Below, piece after piece: positions 43,864 through 52,076 of a stretch of DNA of 64,000 bases (position 1 is its first letter; each line of letters begins with the position of its first letter). Made by a program: the position numbers and the translations under genes. A model generated the notes under the pieces. The model did not search any database. It saw only the letters and a program-made list of their open reading frames with translations, and was not told the DNA's origin. Source of the stretch: Nitrospiraceae bacterium (GTDB lineage Bacteria > Nitrospirota > Nitrospiria > Nitrospirales > Nitrospiraceae); assembly GCA_035623075.1 (NCBI GenBank), contig DASPUC010000022.1, forward strand, positions 124,001 to 188,000, in the 5' to 3' direction.

Positions 43864-45243
43864 TCACAGTTCTGGTTGGGCTTTGCCTTCGATTTCGCCA
43901 AGTTTGCGATAGAGAGTCTTACGGTCGATGCCCAGCACGTGCGCGGCCTGGTATTTGTTCCCGCCCATCTTTTCGAGGATTTTCTTGATGTATTCTTTTT
44001 CGATCTCATGAAGCGGAAGGGTTTTTTCCGCCGCCTCGTCCAGAACACGGCGGTCTCCGCGCGCACCCTGCACGGCCGGCGGGAGATCATCCGGAGAAAT
44101 CTTTTCCCCCAAACTTAGGGTGACCGCCCGTTCGATGACGTTCTCCAGTTCACGGACGTTGCCGGGCCATGCATAATCCATCAGCATGGCGAGGGCAGCC
44201 TCATTCACTCCTTTCATTTCCTTCCCGCGCACCACTCCACATTTCTTCAGAAAGGCGTCGACGAGGAGAGGGATGTCTTCCCGCCGCTCACGCAGCGGCG
44301 GCAGCTTGAGCTCGATCACGTTGAGTCGATAGTAAAGATCTTCTCGGAATCGCTTGGCTTTGACTTCGTCATTGAGATTCAGGTTGGTCGCCGCAATGAT
44401 CCGCACGTCGACGGAGATTGGCTTCGTCGCCCCTACCCGACGAATTTCCTTCTCTTGAATCACGCGCAGGATTTTGGCTTGAAGCATGAGGGGCAATTCG
44501 CTGATTTCGTCCAAGAACACCGTCCCCTTTTGCGCTTCCTCGAACAAGCCCCGCTTATCCATCTTGGCATCGGTAAAAGCCCCTCGCATGTGACCGAAGA
44601 GCTCGCTTTCCAGCAACTGCTCGGGAATCGCTGCACAGTTCACCGGCACAAACGGCGCCTCTCGCCGGTCGCTGTTATAGTGGATCGCCTTGGCGACCAG
44701 CTCTTTGCCGGTCCCACTCTCGCCGGTGATGAGTACGTTCGTGGGACTATCAGCGACCCGGCGGATGAGATCGAATACCCCCTGGATCGCTTTGCTCTTG
44801 CCGAGAATTTGGTGGAAGCTGTATTCCTTATGGACTTCCTTCCTCAGCCGGCTCACTTCACGCCGGAGTGCAGCCTCCCGCACGACTCGTTCGACGACGC
44901 GCACGATCTCGTCACTCTTGACCGGTTTGGTCAGATAGTCGCTGGCGCCATGTTTCATCGCCTCGACCGCAGTTTCTACGGATCCGAACGCCGTCATCAG
45001 AATCACGCCGGTGTCCGGGTAGAGACGCTTAATCTCCGCCAAGAGCTCTGTGCCCTCCATTCCCTTCATCCGTAGGTCCGTGAGCACCACGGCAAAGTCT
45101 GTTTGCGCCAACTGTATGAGCGCCTCCTGCCCATTCCCGGCAGTGGTGACCTGATGTCCGCGGGCCTTCAGCACATCATGAACCAACGCCCGCATCTCGA
45201 CATCATCGTCAACAACCAGAATCGCGCCCCACTCCTCGGTCAT
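43864..45243 (-). CDS. NtrC-family sigma-54 response regulator (GAFTDA variant)
   Basis: The start at 45243 gives 459 aa: receiver (ILVVDDDVEMR, Asp in VVLTDLRM), AAA+ domain (GESGTGKE, TVFLDEI) and Fis HTH (NKYQAAHVLGIDRKTLYRKL). The sigma-54 contact loop reads GAFTDA rather than GAFTGA. An Asp in this loop is known in some active family members but changes the contact surface. A TTG 12 nt upstream would extend the protein by four residues; the ATG has the better RBS (GGAGAG). It is the first gene of the pair with the sensor kinase. Confidence 0.93.
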   Translation of the reverse strand: MTEEWGAILVVDDDVEMRALVHDVLKARGHQVTTAGNGQEALIQLAQTDFAVVLTDLRMKGMEGTELLAEIKRLYPDTGVILMTAFGSVETAVEAMKHGASDYLTKPVKSDEIVRVVERVVREAALRREVSRLRKEVHKEYSFHQILGKSKAIQGVFDLIRRVADSPTNVLITGESGTGKELVAKAIHYNSDRREAPFVPVNCAAIPEQLLESELFGHMRGAFTDAKMDKRGLFEEAQKGTVFLDEISELPLMLQAKILRVIQEKEIRRVGATKPISVDVRIIAATNLNLNDEVKAKRFREDLYYRLNVIELKLPPLRERREDIPLLVDAFLKKCGVVRGKEMKGVNEAALAMLMDYAWPGNVRELENVIERAVTLSLGEKISPDDLPPAVQGARGDRRVLDEAAEKTLPLHEIEKEYIKKILEKMGGNKYQAAHVLGIDRKTLYRKLGEIEGKAQPEL

Positions 45244-45256
45244 CTTTCTCTCCAAC

Positions 45257-45278
45257 GGTTGTCGTAACTAGGACAACC
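45257..45278. promoter_or_regulatory. Perfect palindrome just upstream of the NtrC-type gene
   Basis: Arms GGTTGTC (45257-45263) and GACAACC (45272-45278) flank 8 nt. It lies 14-35 nt before the regulator ATG, so it may be an operator for autoregulation or a hairpin in the leader. It is also about 150 bp upstream of the start predicted from the orphan sigma-54 motif at 45394. Confidence 0.45.
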
Positions 45279-45393
45279 AAACATATGTTCTGCCAGAGAA
45301 AAACCTTCTGCTGCAGAAAAATGCCACAGCAAAACCTGCCACTGATGACATATTCCCCAGACTAGGTCTATTTTTGTGTTGCATATTGCGCTA

Positions 45394-45409
45394 TGGCAGC
45401 CCCGCTGCA
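45394..45409 (+). promoter_or_regulatory. Candidate orphan sigma-54 promoter
   Basis: The plus strand reads TGGCAGCCCCGCTGCA: TGGCA at -24 and CTGCA at -12, with GG and GC ten bases apart. It points away from the regulator into a region without an obvious gene, so it may drive a non-coding RNA. Confidence 0.55.
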
Positions 45410-45639
45410 AGAGGAAGACCAGAACATCTTCCTACCCGTACTAGCCAAACACTGGAATCGCTGTGCAAAGAATTAACGTCACCGAACGATGCCACCTATT
45501 ATAGTAATGCTATTCCCCACTTTGGAAGGACCGATGCTTGGCCTCCAGACGGTTCCGGCCAGCCCGTCAGCCATGAAAGGTATCGTCCACGCATTTGCGC
45601 CTGTATATGACCCAAGCTGTGTAAGTTTTAACATCATGT

Positions 45640-45669
45640 TTGACATTGCCTTATTGTTATAAGTACAAT
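45640..45669 (+). promoter_or_regulatory. Candidate sigma-70 promoter in the AT-rich intergenic part
   Basis: TTGACA (45640-45645) and TACAAT (45664-45669) are separated by 18 nt. It reads rightwards, towards the end of the converging methyltransferase gene, so it could give an antisense or small RNA. Confidence 0.4.
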
Positions 45670-45806
45670 ATTTTATTGATATTCATGTACTTTTATAAAG
45701 CCAGAAACCCCCTAGTTCGGTCCTGCGCACCCAGCACCGACTCCGCGCCACCCGTACCGCAAAATTTTCGTGTATGTCAGGAATGAAAGTACAGAACGAC
45801 TCGCGA

Positions 45807-46613
45807 CTACCCGACTTGGCGCAATCGTCTCAAATGAAATGTGGCAATGGCCGTGGTGGCTGCAACGTTCAGAGACTCGACGTCCCGGCTGAGGGGGATC
45901 GTGAATCGAAGCGCGGCGGCCTTTCTGGTCTCAGCAGATAGACCCCGGCCTTCACTCCCAACAGCCAAAATCAGTTTTCGCGGCACCTCGCTGATTTCGT
46001 CTATCGGGGTCGCTCCGTGGCCTGGCACATCGGCCGCATAGATTCGGCACTCGTGCCGAATGAAACGGGACACATCGTTCGCTTCGAAAATCGGCAAGGA
46101 CAGCAGCGCTCCGCTGGTGGCACGCACCACTTTGGGGTTGTACACGTCGGCCGATTCGCGAGAAAGCCAGAGTGCATCTACGTTAAGGGCCGCTGCCGTG
46201 CGGATGATAGCCCCCACGTTCGCAGGATCCTGAAGCTGCTCACCGAAAATCCCCAAGACGGCCGATTGACGGAGGACCGCTTCCTCATCCCAGGTCGCCT
46301 GTCGAGCTACGGCTAGGATTCCTTGAGGCGCATCAAGGTCGGAGAGTCTTCCAAACAAGACATCAGAGCAGGAGTATTGTTTCGCCGTGACTCCAGATCT
46401 CAGACGTCGGGCGGCGGCGTCCTCCCGGGCAAGATACGTTGGAGTCATGACGAGGCTGAGAATGCATCTCGGAAAACGAACAAGGAGATCATGAACGGCT
46501 TTAGCGCCTTCGGTGACGAAGGCGCGTTCCTTGGCTCGTACTCGTTTGTCCTGAAGGAGTGCTCGAAGACGCATGCCTTGCGCACGCGTCAGAGCCGGAA
46601 GGATGGACCTCAC
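45807..46613 (-). CDS. SpoU-family 23S rRNA/tRNA 2'-O-methyltransferase
   Basis: The protein has an N-terminal substrate-binding domain (VRSILPALTRAQGMRLRALL) and the SPOUT fold with its knot motifs: FGEQLQDPANVGAIIRTAAAL, RATSGALLSLPIF, ILAVGSEGRGLS and IPLSRDVESLNVAATTAI. It uses SAM to methylate ribose 2'-OH groups on rRNA or tRNA. The GTG at 46613 is taken as start because it lies after the upstream gene stop (46648); an ATG at 46700 would overlap the upstream gene by about 50 nt and its extra N-terminus looks non-coding. Confidence 0.85.
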   Translation of the reverse strand: MRSILPALTRAQGMRLRALLQDKRVRAKERAFVTEGAKAVHDLLVRFPRCILSLVMTPTYLAREDAAARRLRSGVTAKQYSCSDVLFGRLSDLDAPQGILAVARQATWDEEAVLRQSAVLGIFGEQLQDPANVGAIIRTAAALNVDALWLSRESADVYNPKVVRATSGALLSLPIFEANDVSRFIRHECRIYAADVPGHGATPIDEISEVPRKLILAVGSEGRGLSAETRKAAALRFTIPLSRDVESLNVAATTAIATFHLRRLRQVG

Positions 46614-46647
46614 GTGAGGAATGCAACGTGGATTGAACGAAGATCGG

Positions 46648-46989
46648 TCAACGGCGCTTTCGGCCAGATGCGGCTTCGGCTGCTCGAATCCGTTGCGCAC
46701 GCGCCTTGGCTCGCTTGAGCGCGGTGAGCTTGCCTCTGGTACGGTCCCGTTCGTGCTGGAGCTGTTGGAACTGAGACTTCAAGTAGGCTTTTTCCTGCTT
46801 GTGCAAGGACGCACATTCCTCGCGCGACAGCATCGTCCAGTCACCACTTGACCTTGCACGCTTGATCCGTTCTTCCAACGACTCGCGCAGTTGTTTCGCA
46901 CGCATAGACAGCAAGGACTTCAACGCCTGCTGCCGTCGCTGAACTTCCTCTTCTTCTGCAAGAATTCCCCGAATATCGGTCCCGAGCAT
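46648..46989 (-). CDS. Hypothetical coiled-coil protein
   Basis: The start at 46989 (MLGTDIRGILAEEEEVQRRQ) gives 113 aa of almost uninterrupted charged helix, with Glu/Arg heptads and a basic tail (ARAQRIRAAEAASGRKRR). No domain is recognised. It is co-oriented with the methyltransferase, 34 nt upstream of the chosen start, and is transcribed away from the XRE regulator. The basic tail suggests nucleic-acid or ribosome binding, but this is only a guess. Confidence 0.7.
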   Translation of the reverse strand: MLGTDIRGILAEEEEVQRRQQALKSLLSMRAKQLRESLEERIKRARSSGDWTMLSREECASLHKQEKAYLKSQFQQLQHERDRTRGKLTALKRAKARAQRIRAAEAASGRKRR

Positions 46990-47160
46990 GGAGCGCCTCC
47001 TAAATGCTAGTATGCTGTTTGAGAACTCATTGTACCCGATTTCAATCCTCATCTTCCACAAGGACAAAACGAGCGTAAGTGTTGGATTATATATACATAT
47101 TCAGAGTCGTATACTTGAAGACTGGTTGCGGAGACAGGGGTGATTGAGTATCATCGGCCC

Positions 47161-47622
47161 ATGGCAATCGGCGCATTGATCCAAGCGTGGAGACTATTGC
47201 GCGGTCAATCAGTTGAGGACGTGGCAGCTGAAGCGCAGCTTTCGCCGACTACCTTGGAGGAAATCGAATCGGAGTGCGTCGATCCATCGGCATCGACCAT
47301 TGAATCGGTGGCGGCTGCCTTGAAGATTCCGGTCGCCTGGCTCTTTGCTCATCCCACCACCTTTGCCACGTTGTTCGAGCGACCAGAGGACGAACTGGCG
47401 ATGACTCCAAACGGGCCGGATCCCATAACTGAACGGATCCTCACCGGATCGCGTATGGACCGCTCGCTGTATGTCCTACTCACCGCGCTCCTGCAAAGCG
47501 GCGAGCCGAAACTCTTGAGAGCCGCGGAGGCGAGTTTGCGGAGCCTCGTGAAACAATCCAAACAAGCCACAGTGCCCTGGCAGAATCGTCCCCCCGGCCA
47601 CTTCGAACCACCGAGTGATTAG
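47161..47622 (+). CDS. XRE-family helix-turn-helix regulator
   Basis: The start at 47161 gives 153 aa. Residues 4-60 form the HTH (IQAWRLLRGQSVEDVAAEAQLSPTTLEEIE and VDPSASTIESVAAALKIPVAWLF). A C-terminal part without recognised domain includes a helix-rich stretch, and the protein ends with a Pro-rich tail. An ATG at 47140 would add 7 residues. It is divergent from the coiled-coil gene, with the AT-rich 46990-47160 between them as likely promoter region. Confidence 0.86.
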   Translation: MAIGALIQAWRLLRGQSVEDVAAEAQLSPTTLEEIESECVDPSASTIESVAAALKIPVAWLFAHPTTFATLFERPEDELAMTPNGPDPITERILTGSRMDRSLYVLLTALLQSGEPKLLRAAEASLRSLVKQSKQATVPWQNRPPGHFEPPSD

Positions 47623-47644
47623 AATCTACATTCCCTGGCGGCAC

Positions 47645-48835
47645 CTAGAGTATTTGCAGCAGGAAACATTTTAAGTAGCGTGTCTCCGGCATTGCGGCCA
47701 GAACAGGATGGTCGCTCGCTTGCCCACGTTGCTCAAGCAGACGGACCTGTCGGCTGGCATCGCGCGCCGCCTGGCAGATGGCGATCCAAAAATCCTGCTC
47801 GTTGACATGGTGAGAGCAGGAACTTGTCACCATGAACCCCTCCGGCCTTGTGAGCCTCATCCCCAGCAAGTTGACATCCTTGTACCCCGCCAAGGCCCGC
47901 GGGACTGCTTGCTTGCTTCGGGCAAAGGCAGGCGGATCGAGCATGACCACATCATAGCGCCGGCCTCCCCGTTCTAGGTTGCGCAACTCCTCGAATGCAT
48001 CAGCCATCCGATACAGGCATCGATCGTTCACCTTGTTCAACGACGCATGTTCGCGCGCCAGCATGAGCGCGTCTTCGCTGACATCGAGCCCTTCGACTGA
48101 CCTGGCGCCTCCCAGTGCTGCGTGCATCCCAAACGCGCCTGTGTGACAGAACACTTCCAGCACCTCGGCGCCAGCCGTGAGTCGCGCCGCTGCCAGCCGG
48201 TTTTCTCGTTGATCGCAGAACCAGCCGGTTTTCTGGCCTCGTTCAATGTCGACCAGAAAAGACGCCCGCCCTTCTTGGACTTCGACTCGCGTGGCTCCCC
48301 CTCCGCGCATGAATCCTTTTTCAAACGGCAATCCCTCCAGGACCCGACTCTTCGCATCGTTCCGTAGGTAGATTCGGCCGACCCCCGCTTCTTGACACAG
48401 CAGATCGGCCAATAGAGCCTTTCGACAGTCCATACCATAGGACAAGGTTTGCATGACCAAGACGTCATCATACCGGTCCACGATCAAGCCAGGTAACTGA
48501 TCCGCCTCTCCGTACAAAAGTCGATACGCGTTCGTGGCCGACACAATTCGCTCCCGCAGACAAATCGCCTGCATCACCCTCCCCCGCCAAAACTGTTCCG
48601 TAATGGGTTCTTCCTCGAACGTGAGCAGGCGTACGCGGATTTTGGAGTGTGGATTGAAGAGACCTCGACCAACAAACCTTCCGTTTGATGCCACGACATC
48701 GACCACATCGCCTGCCGTCGGCTCTCCCCTGACTTCATCGATATGGCCGGCGTACACCCAGAGGTGCCGGGAATCCTGTCCCCTCCCGGAGCGCGAGAGT
48801 CGGATCGTCCCCCTGGGTGCATCGTGTCGGATCAT
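47645..48835 (-). CDS. rlmI: RlmI-like 23S rRNA (m5C) methyltransferase
   Basis: The 396-aa protein combines an N-terminal PUA domain (HLWVYAGHIDEVRGEPTAGDVV), an EEHEE-like central domain (LYGEADQLPGLIVDRYDDVLVMQ) and a class I SAM methyltransferase domain: GWFCDQRENR, VLEVFCHTGAFGMHAALGG, MLDPPAFARSK and TSSCSHHV, where the Cys is the likely catalytic nucleophile. It methylates cytosine in 23S rRNA. It faces the ThDP gene across a 110-nt divergent promoter region. Confidence 0.92.
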   Translation of the reverse strand: MIRHDAPRGTIRLSRSGRGQDSRHLWVYAGHIDEVRGEPTAGDVVDVVASNGRFVGRGLFNPHSKIRVRLLTFEEEPITEQFWRGRVMQAICLRERIVSATNAYRLLYGEADQLPGLIVDRYDDVLVMQTLSYGMDCRKALLADLLCQEAGVGRIYLRNDAKSRVLEGLPFEKGFMRGGGATRVEVQEGRASFLVDIERGQKTGWFCDQRENRLAAARLTAGAEVLEVFCHTGAFGMHAALGGARSVEGLDVSEDALMLAREHASLNKVNDRCLYRMADAFEELRNLERGGRRYDVVMLDPPAFARSKQAVPRALAGYKDVNLLGMRLTRPEGFMVTSSCSHHVNEQDFWIAICQAARDASRQVRLLEQRGQASDHPVLAAMPETRYLKCFLLQIL

Positions 48836-48881
48836 CGGAGGTACTTATCCGATTGCTCGAGAGGAAGGTCAAGCCCCCCTG

Positions 48882-48897
48882 TGGTTCTTCCTTTGCT
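48882..48897 (+). promoter_or_regulatory. Weak sigma-54-like motif upstream of the ThDP enzyme
   Basis: TGGTTCTTCCTTTGCT has the GG-N10-GC spacing and a perfect TTGCT -12 box, but TGGTT at -24 is weak. It lies 49-64 nt before the start at 48946. Confidence 0.25.
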
Positions 48898-48945
48898 TGA
48901 CGGCCGCCGTCAGCTGTGGTTTGCTGGATTGAGGAAGAGCACTCG

Positions 48946-50601
48946 ATGGTACGAAAGCCAACGATCGGATCCACGGTCATTGATCGACTGCACAAGCTTG
49001 GGGTTCGCCATATCTTCGGAATTCCCGGCGATTATGTCCTGAGTCTCTACAAGCTTCTGGAAACCTCACCGATCCGTCACATCGGCACAACCCGTGAAGA
49101 CTGCGCCGGATTCGCCGCGGACGCCTATGCCCGCATCAATGGGATCGGTGCGGTCTGTGTAACCTATTGCGTCGGTGGCTTGAACACGGTCAACGCCATC
49201 GCTTGTGCGTACGCCGAGCGATCTCCTGTCGTCCTGTTGACCGGCTCTCCCGGACTCTCAGAGCGGATGCGCACACCCTACTTGCATCATATGGTGCGCG
49301 ATTTTTCAACCCAGCGTGAGGTGTTCGAAAAGATGACGGTTGCTGCAGTGTCGCTCGACGATCCTCTCACAGCGGAACGCGAAATGGATCGGGCCTTTGC
49401 TGCCTTGCTTCGATACCGTCGACCAATCTATATCGAGATCCCGCGCGACATGGTCCATGCTCCCCTTTCCACCCCTTCCCGTCCCATGTGTGTCGAAGAT
49501 GAACCGAGCGATCCGGCAGCCCTCGACGAGGCCATTGGAGAAGTCCGGGCCATGTTGACCTCTGCCAGCCGACCCGCCATTCTGGCTGGCGCAGAAATCG
49601 GCCGTTTCGGACTGCAAGATGACCTGGCCCGGCTTGTCGAGCGCCTGAACATTCCAATTGCGTCCACCTTGTTGGGCAAATCGGTCATTCGCGAAGACCA
49701 CCCGCTTTACGTCGGTGTGTACGGGGGGTTGATCGCGCGCGATGATGTTCAACAGTTTATCAATCAATCCGATTGTTTGCTGATTCTCGGCTCAATTCTC
49801 TCCGATGTCGAAGATTTCGACGTTCGTTCTCCACTGCTGATTGAGGGCCGGACTATCCATGCGACGGCAGATCGAGTTGCTATCAAGCATCACCGCTATG
49901 ATGCGATTCGATTCGAAGACTTTGTCCGAGCATTGGCGACTCACCAGCTTCCAACGTTTCCTTCGCGCTCCCTCCCACCGACGATTCCAATCGAAGCCGG
50001 AACGAACGGACCCAATTCCCCCATTAGGTTGAGTGGACTCTTTCACCACCTTGACAGTGTGTTGGACGAAAAAACCCTCGTGATCGCCGATGTCGGCGAA
50101 TCCTTATTTGCCGCAGCCGATCTTCACGTTCACCGGCGGTTTGAATTCCTTTCGCCGGCGTATTACACCTCAATGGGTTTCGCCGTTCCGGCTGCGGTGG
50201 GGGCGTCGTTCGCCGATCCCTCGCTCCGGCCCATCGTTTTGGTCGGTGATGGCGCGTTCCAAATGACGGGTTCTGAACTTGCCACGGCTGTCAGGTACGG
50301 CCAAGCTCCGATCATCATCGTCCTGAACAATCACGGATATTCGACCGAACGGGAAATTCTGGAAGGCCCCTTCAACGATCTTCACGAATGGCACTATGAA
50401 CGGATGTGCGATGTCGTGGGTGGTGGAGTCGGCTCACGTATTCGAACGCAGGGAGAATTCGAACAGAAACTTGCGACCGCATTGGCCGATTCGAGCCAAT
50501 TACACATCTTCAACGTCCTCCTCGATCCAGCCGATCGATCTGCCGGCATGAAGCGATTAGCCCACCGCCTCGCGAAGCGACTGTCTACCGACAGGCCATA
50601 A
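48946..50601 (+). CDS. Thiamine-diphosphate-dependent decarboxylase (pyruvate/indolepyruvate type)
   Basis: The 551-aa protein has the three-domain ThDP layout: an N-terminal PYR domain with the catalytic Glu region (GTTREDCAGFAADAYAR), a central domain (PAILAGAEIGRFG), and a C-terminal PP domain (VLVGDGAFQMTGSELATAVRYGQAPIIIVLNNHGYSTE) with the GDG...NN Mg/ThDP motif. It fits pyruvate/indolepyruvate/phenylpyruvate decarboxylases rather than acetolactate synthase. It would convert a 2-oxoacid to an aldehyde. A shorter start at 48946 has a good RBS (GAGGAAGAG). It may draw on pyruvate made by the POR, but its substrate is unknown. It is followed by a 230-nt gap with a promoter and palindrome. 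Confidence 0.85.
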   Translation: MVRKPTIGSTVIDRLHKLGVRHIFGIPGDYVLSLYKLLETSPIRHIGTTREDCAGFAADAYARINGIGAVCVTYCVGGLNTVNAIACAYAERSPVVLLTGSPGLSERMRTPYLHHMVRDFSTQREVFEKMTVAAVSLDDPLTAEREMDRAFAALLRYRRPIYIEIPRDMVHAPLSTPSRPMCVEDEPSDPAALDEAIGEVRAMLTSASRPAILAGAEIGRFGLQDDLARLVERLNIPIASTLLGKSVIREDHPLYVGVYGGLIARDDVQQFINQSDCLLILGSILSDVEDFDVRSPLLIEGRTIHATADRVAIKHHRYDAIRFEDFVRALATHQLPTFPSRSLPPTIPIEAGTNGPNSPIRLSGLFHHLDSVLDEKTLVIADVGESLFAAADLHVHRRFEFLSPAYYTSMGFAVPAAVGASFADPSLRPIVLVGDGAFQMTGSELATAVRYGQAPIIIVLNNHGYSTEREILEGPFNDLHEWHYERMCDVVGGGVGSRIRTQGEFEQKLATALADSSQLHIFNVLLDPADRSAGMKRLAHRLAKRLSTDRP

Positions 50602-50654
50602 CGCTTATCCGATCCATTTGTATAAGTGAAGGCTTTTGCCACTAGGGAATGCCC

Positions 50655-50675
50655 CAGTTTTCAAACAGAAAACTG
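50655..50675. promoter_or_regulatory. Perfect 8-bp palindrome upstream of the solute-operon promoter
   Basis: CAGTTTTC and GAAAACTG flank AAACA. It lies 53 nt after the ThDP stop and about 67 bp upstream of the predicted gpgS transcription start. It may be an activator or repressor site; as a terminator it has only a weak T-run. Confidence 0.4.
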
Positions 50676-50705
50676 CCAGAAGTCGGCTTTCCCCCAAGTT
50701 CCGTA

Positions 50706-50721
50706 TGGCACACCCTGTGCA
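50706..50721 (+). promoter_or_regulatory. Strong candidate sigma-54 promoter for the solute operon
   Basis: TGGCACACCCTGTGCA has the TGGCAC -24 and GTGCA -12 boxes with GG and GC ten bases apart. The predicted start is near 50732, about 100 nt before gpgS. Confidence 0.65.
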
Positions 50722-50831
50722 ATTCAGGTATCCTAAATCGGTCGTTATCCACTGGCTATAATACCGCTTCTTATTCTTCTCTATTCACGCCCCCTAGAGG
50801 GTGACCTTTCGTTATCTGACTGGAGTTCCGC

Positions 50832-52076
50832 ATGTCAGACTTTTACCAAAACGGCGTCGTGACTGTTCTTCATAGACTCGGCAGCCCGAATGTCGATCAA
50901 TTAGAGAGCGAGTTGGAACGATGCGGGGGCATGCATCCGATCGCCTTGGTGCTTCCGTCTCTCTATGCCGAGTTGGAACGACCCGCTCTCAAGACAATTG
51001 TCGAGGTCCTGAAGACCGTCAGGTACCTCCACGAAATCGTGATTTCACTCGATCGGGCATCAGCGTTAGAATTTCGCCTGGCCAAACAGTATTTCGCCGT
51101 TCTGCCCCAGCGGGTCCGGCTGATCTGGAACGACGGCGCCCGCATCCAGACGCTCCTCAACTTGCTCGTCTCACAGAACATCGATATCGGATTGCCGGGC
51201 AAAGGACGCGGTTGTTGGTTGGCGTTCGGCTACGTGCTGGCTAGCAACCATAGCCAGGTCATCGCACTCCACGACTGCGATATTACGAGTTATCGGCGCG
51301 AGTATCTGGCACGGCTTTGCTATCCCGTCGCCAATCCGAACCTCGGCTATGAATTTTGCAAAGGCTACTACAGCCGAGTCACCGACCGCCTGCACGGTCG
51401 CGCCACACGGCTCTTTATCACTCCGCTGATCCGAAGCCTTCAACAGCTCGTGGGACCTCACCCACTCCTGACCTTCCTCGACAGTTTTCGCTATCCCCTT
51501 GCCGGAGAATTCGCCATGGTTCGCGACCTGGCCTGGATCAACCGAATCCCCGGGGATTGGGGATTGGAGGTCGGCGTATTGTCCGAGGTCTACCGAAATT
51601 GCGCTCTGAGGCGCATCTGCCAGGCCGATATTGCAGACGCCTACGACCATAAACATCAATCTCTTTCCAGTCAGAATCCGGAAAGCGGACTGCTAAAAAT
51701 GTGTGTGGATATCACGAAGTCTCTCTTCAGAAATTTAGCGAGCGAAGGCGTGGTACTGTCGGACGGCATCCTGAAAACCTTGCGGGCCACCTATCTCCAA
51801 GCAGCTCAGGACGCCATCAGCCGGTATGAGAACGATGCGGCAATCAACAGCCTCACCTTCGACCGCCATGAGGAACGGACCGCCGTCGAGGTGTTCCTGA
51901 AAGGCATGAAGCTCGCGACAGAAGGGTTTCTCGAGGACCCTCTTGGTGTTCCGATGATTTCCAACTGGAGTCGCGTCACTCATGCCGTGCCTGATTTCTT
52001 CGCCCGCCTCGTCGAAGCGGTTGAAGAGGACCACGCATGGGATCCTACGACCGAAACGGTATCGCCAGGACGATGA
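50832..52076 (+). CDS. gpgS: Glucosyl-3-phosphoglycerate synthase
   Basis: The 414-aa protein matches the GpgS family: IALVLPSLYAELERPALKTIVEVL, IVISLDRASALEFRLAKQYF, RLIWNDG, GKGRGCWLAFGYVLAS, IALHDCDITSYRREYL (with the metal-binding Asp-Cys-Asp), FCKGYYSRVTDRLHGR, SFRYPLAGEFAM and DWGLEVGVLSEV. It transfers glucose from a nucleotide sugar to 3-phosphoglycerate, the first step to the compatible solute glucosylglycerate. It is first in a four-gene plus-strand operon with a second glycosyltransferase, a channel and a phosphatase. Confidence 0.9.
   Translation: MSDFYQNGVVTVLHRLGSPNVDQLESELERCGGMHPIALVLPSLYAELERPALKTIVEVLKTVRYLHEIVISLDRASALEFRLAKQYFAVLPQRVRLIWNDGARIQTLLNLLVSQNIDIGLPGKGRGCWLAFGYVLASNHSQVIALHDCDITSYRREYLARLCYPVANPNLGYEFCKGYYSRVTDRLHGRATRLFITPLIRSLQQLVGPHPLLTFLDSFRYPLAGEFAMVRDLAWINRIPGDWGLEVGVLSEVYRNCALRRICQADIADAYDHKHQSLSSQNPESGLLKMCVDITKSLFRNLASEGVVLSDGILKTLRATYLQAAQDAISRYENDAAINSLTFDRHEERTAVEVFLKGMKLATEGFLEDPLGVPMISNWSRVTHAVPDFFARLVEAVEEDHAWDPTTETVSPGR

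Larger units (their letters stand above)
45279..45806. other. Intergenic region with orphan promoter candidates
   Basis: These 528 nt lie between the NtrC-type regulator and the rRNA methyltransferase, whose genes both lie on the minus strand. I see no convincing protein: the best frame starts upstream of the orphan promoter and has no domain. The region turns clearly AT-rich around 45605-45700. It could hold a small RNA driven by the plus-strand promoters listed below. Confidence 0.5.
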
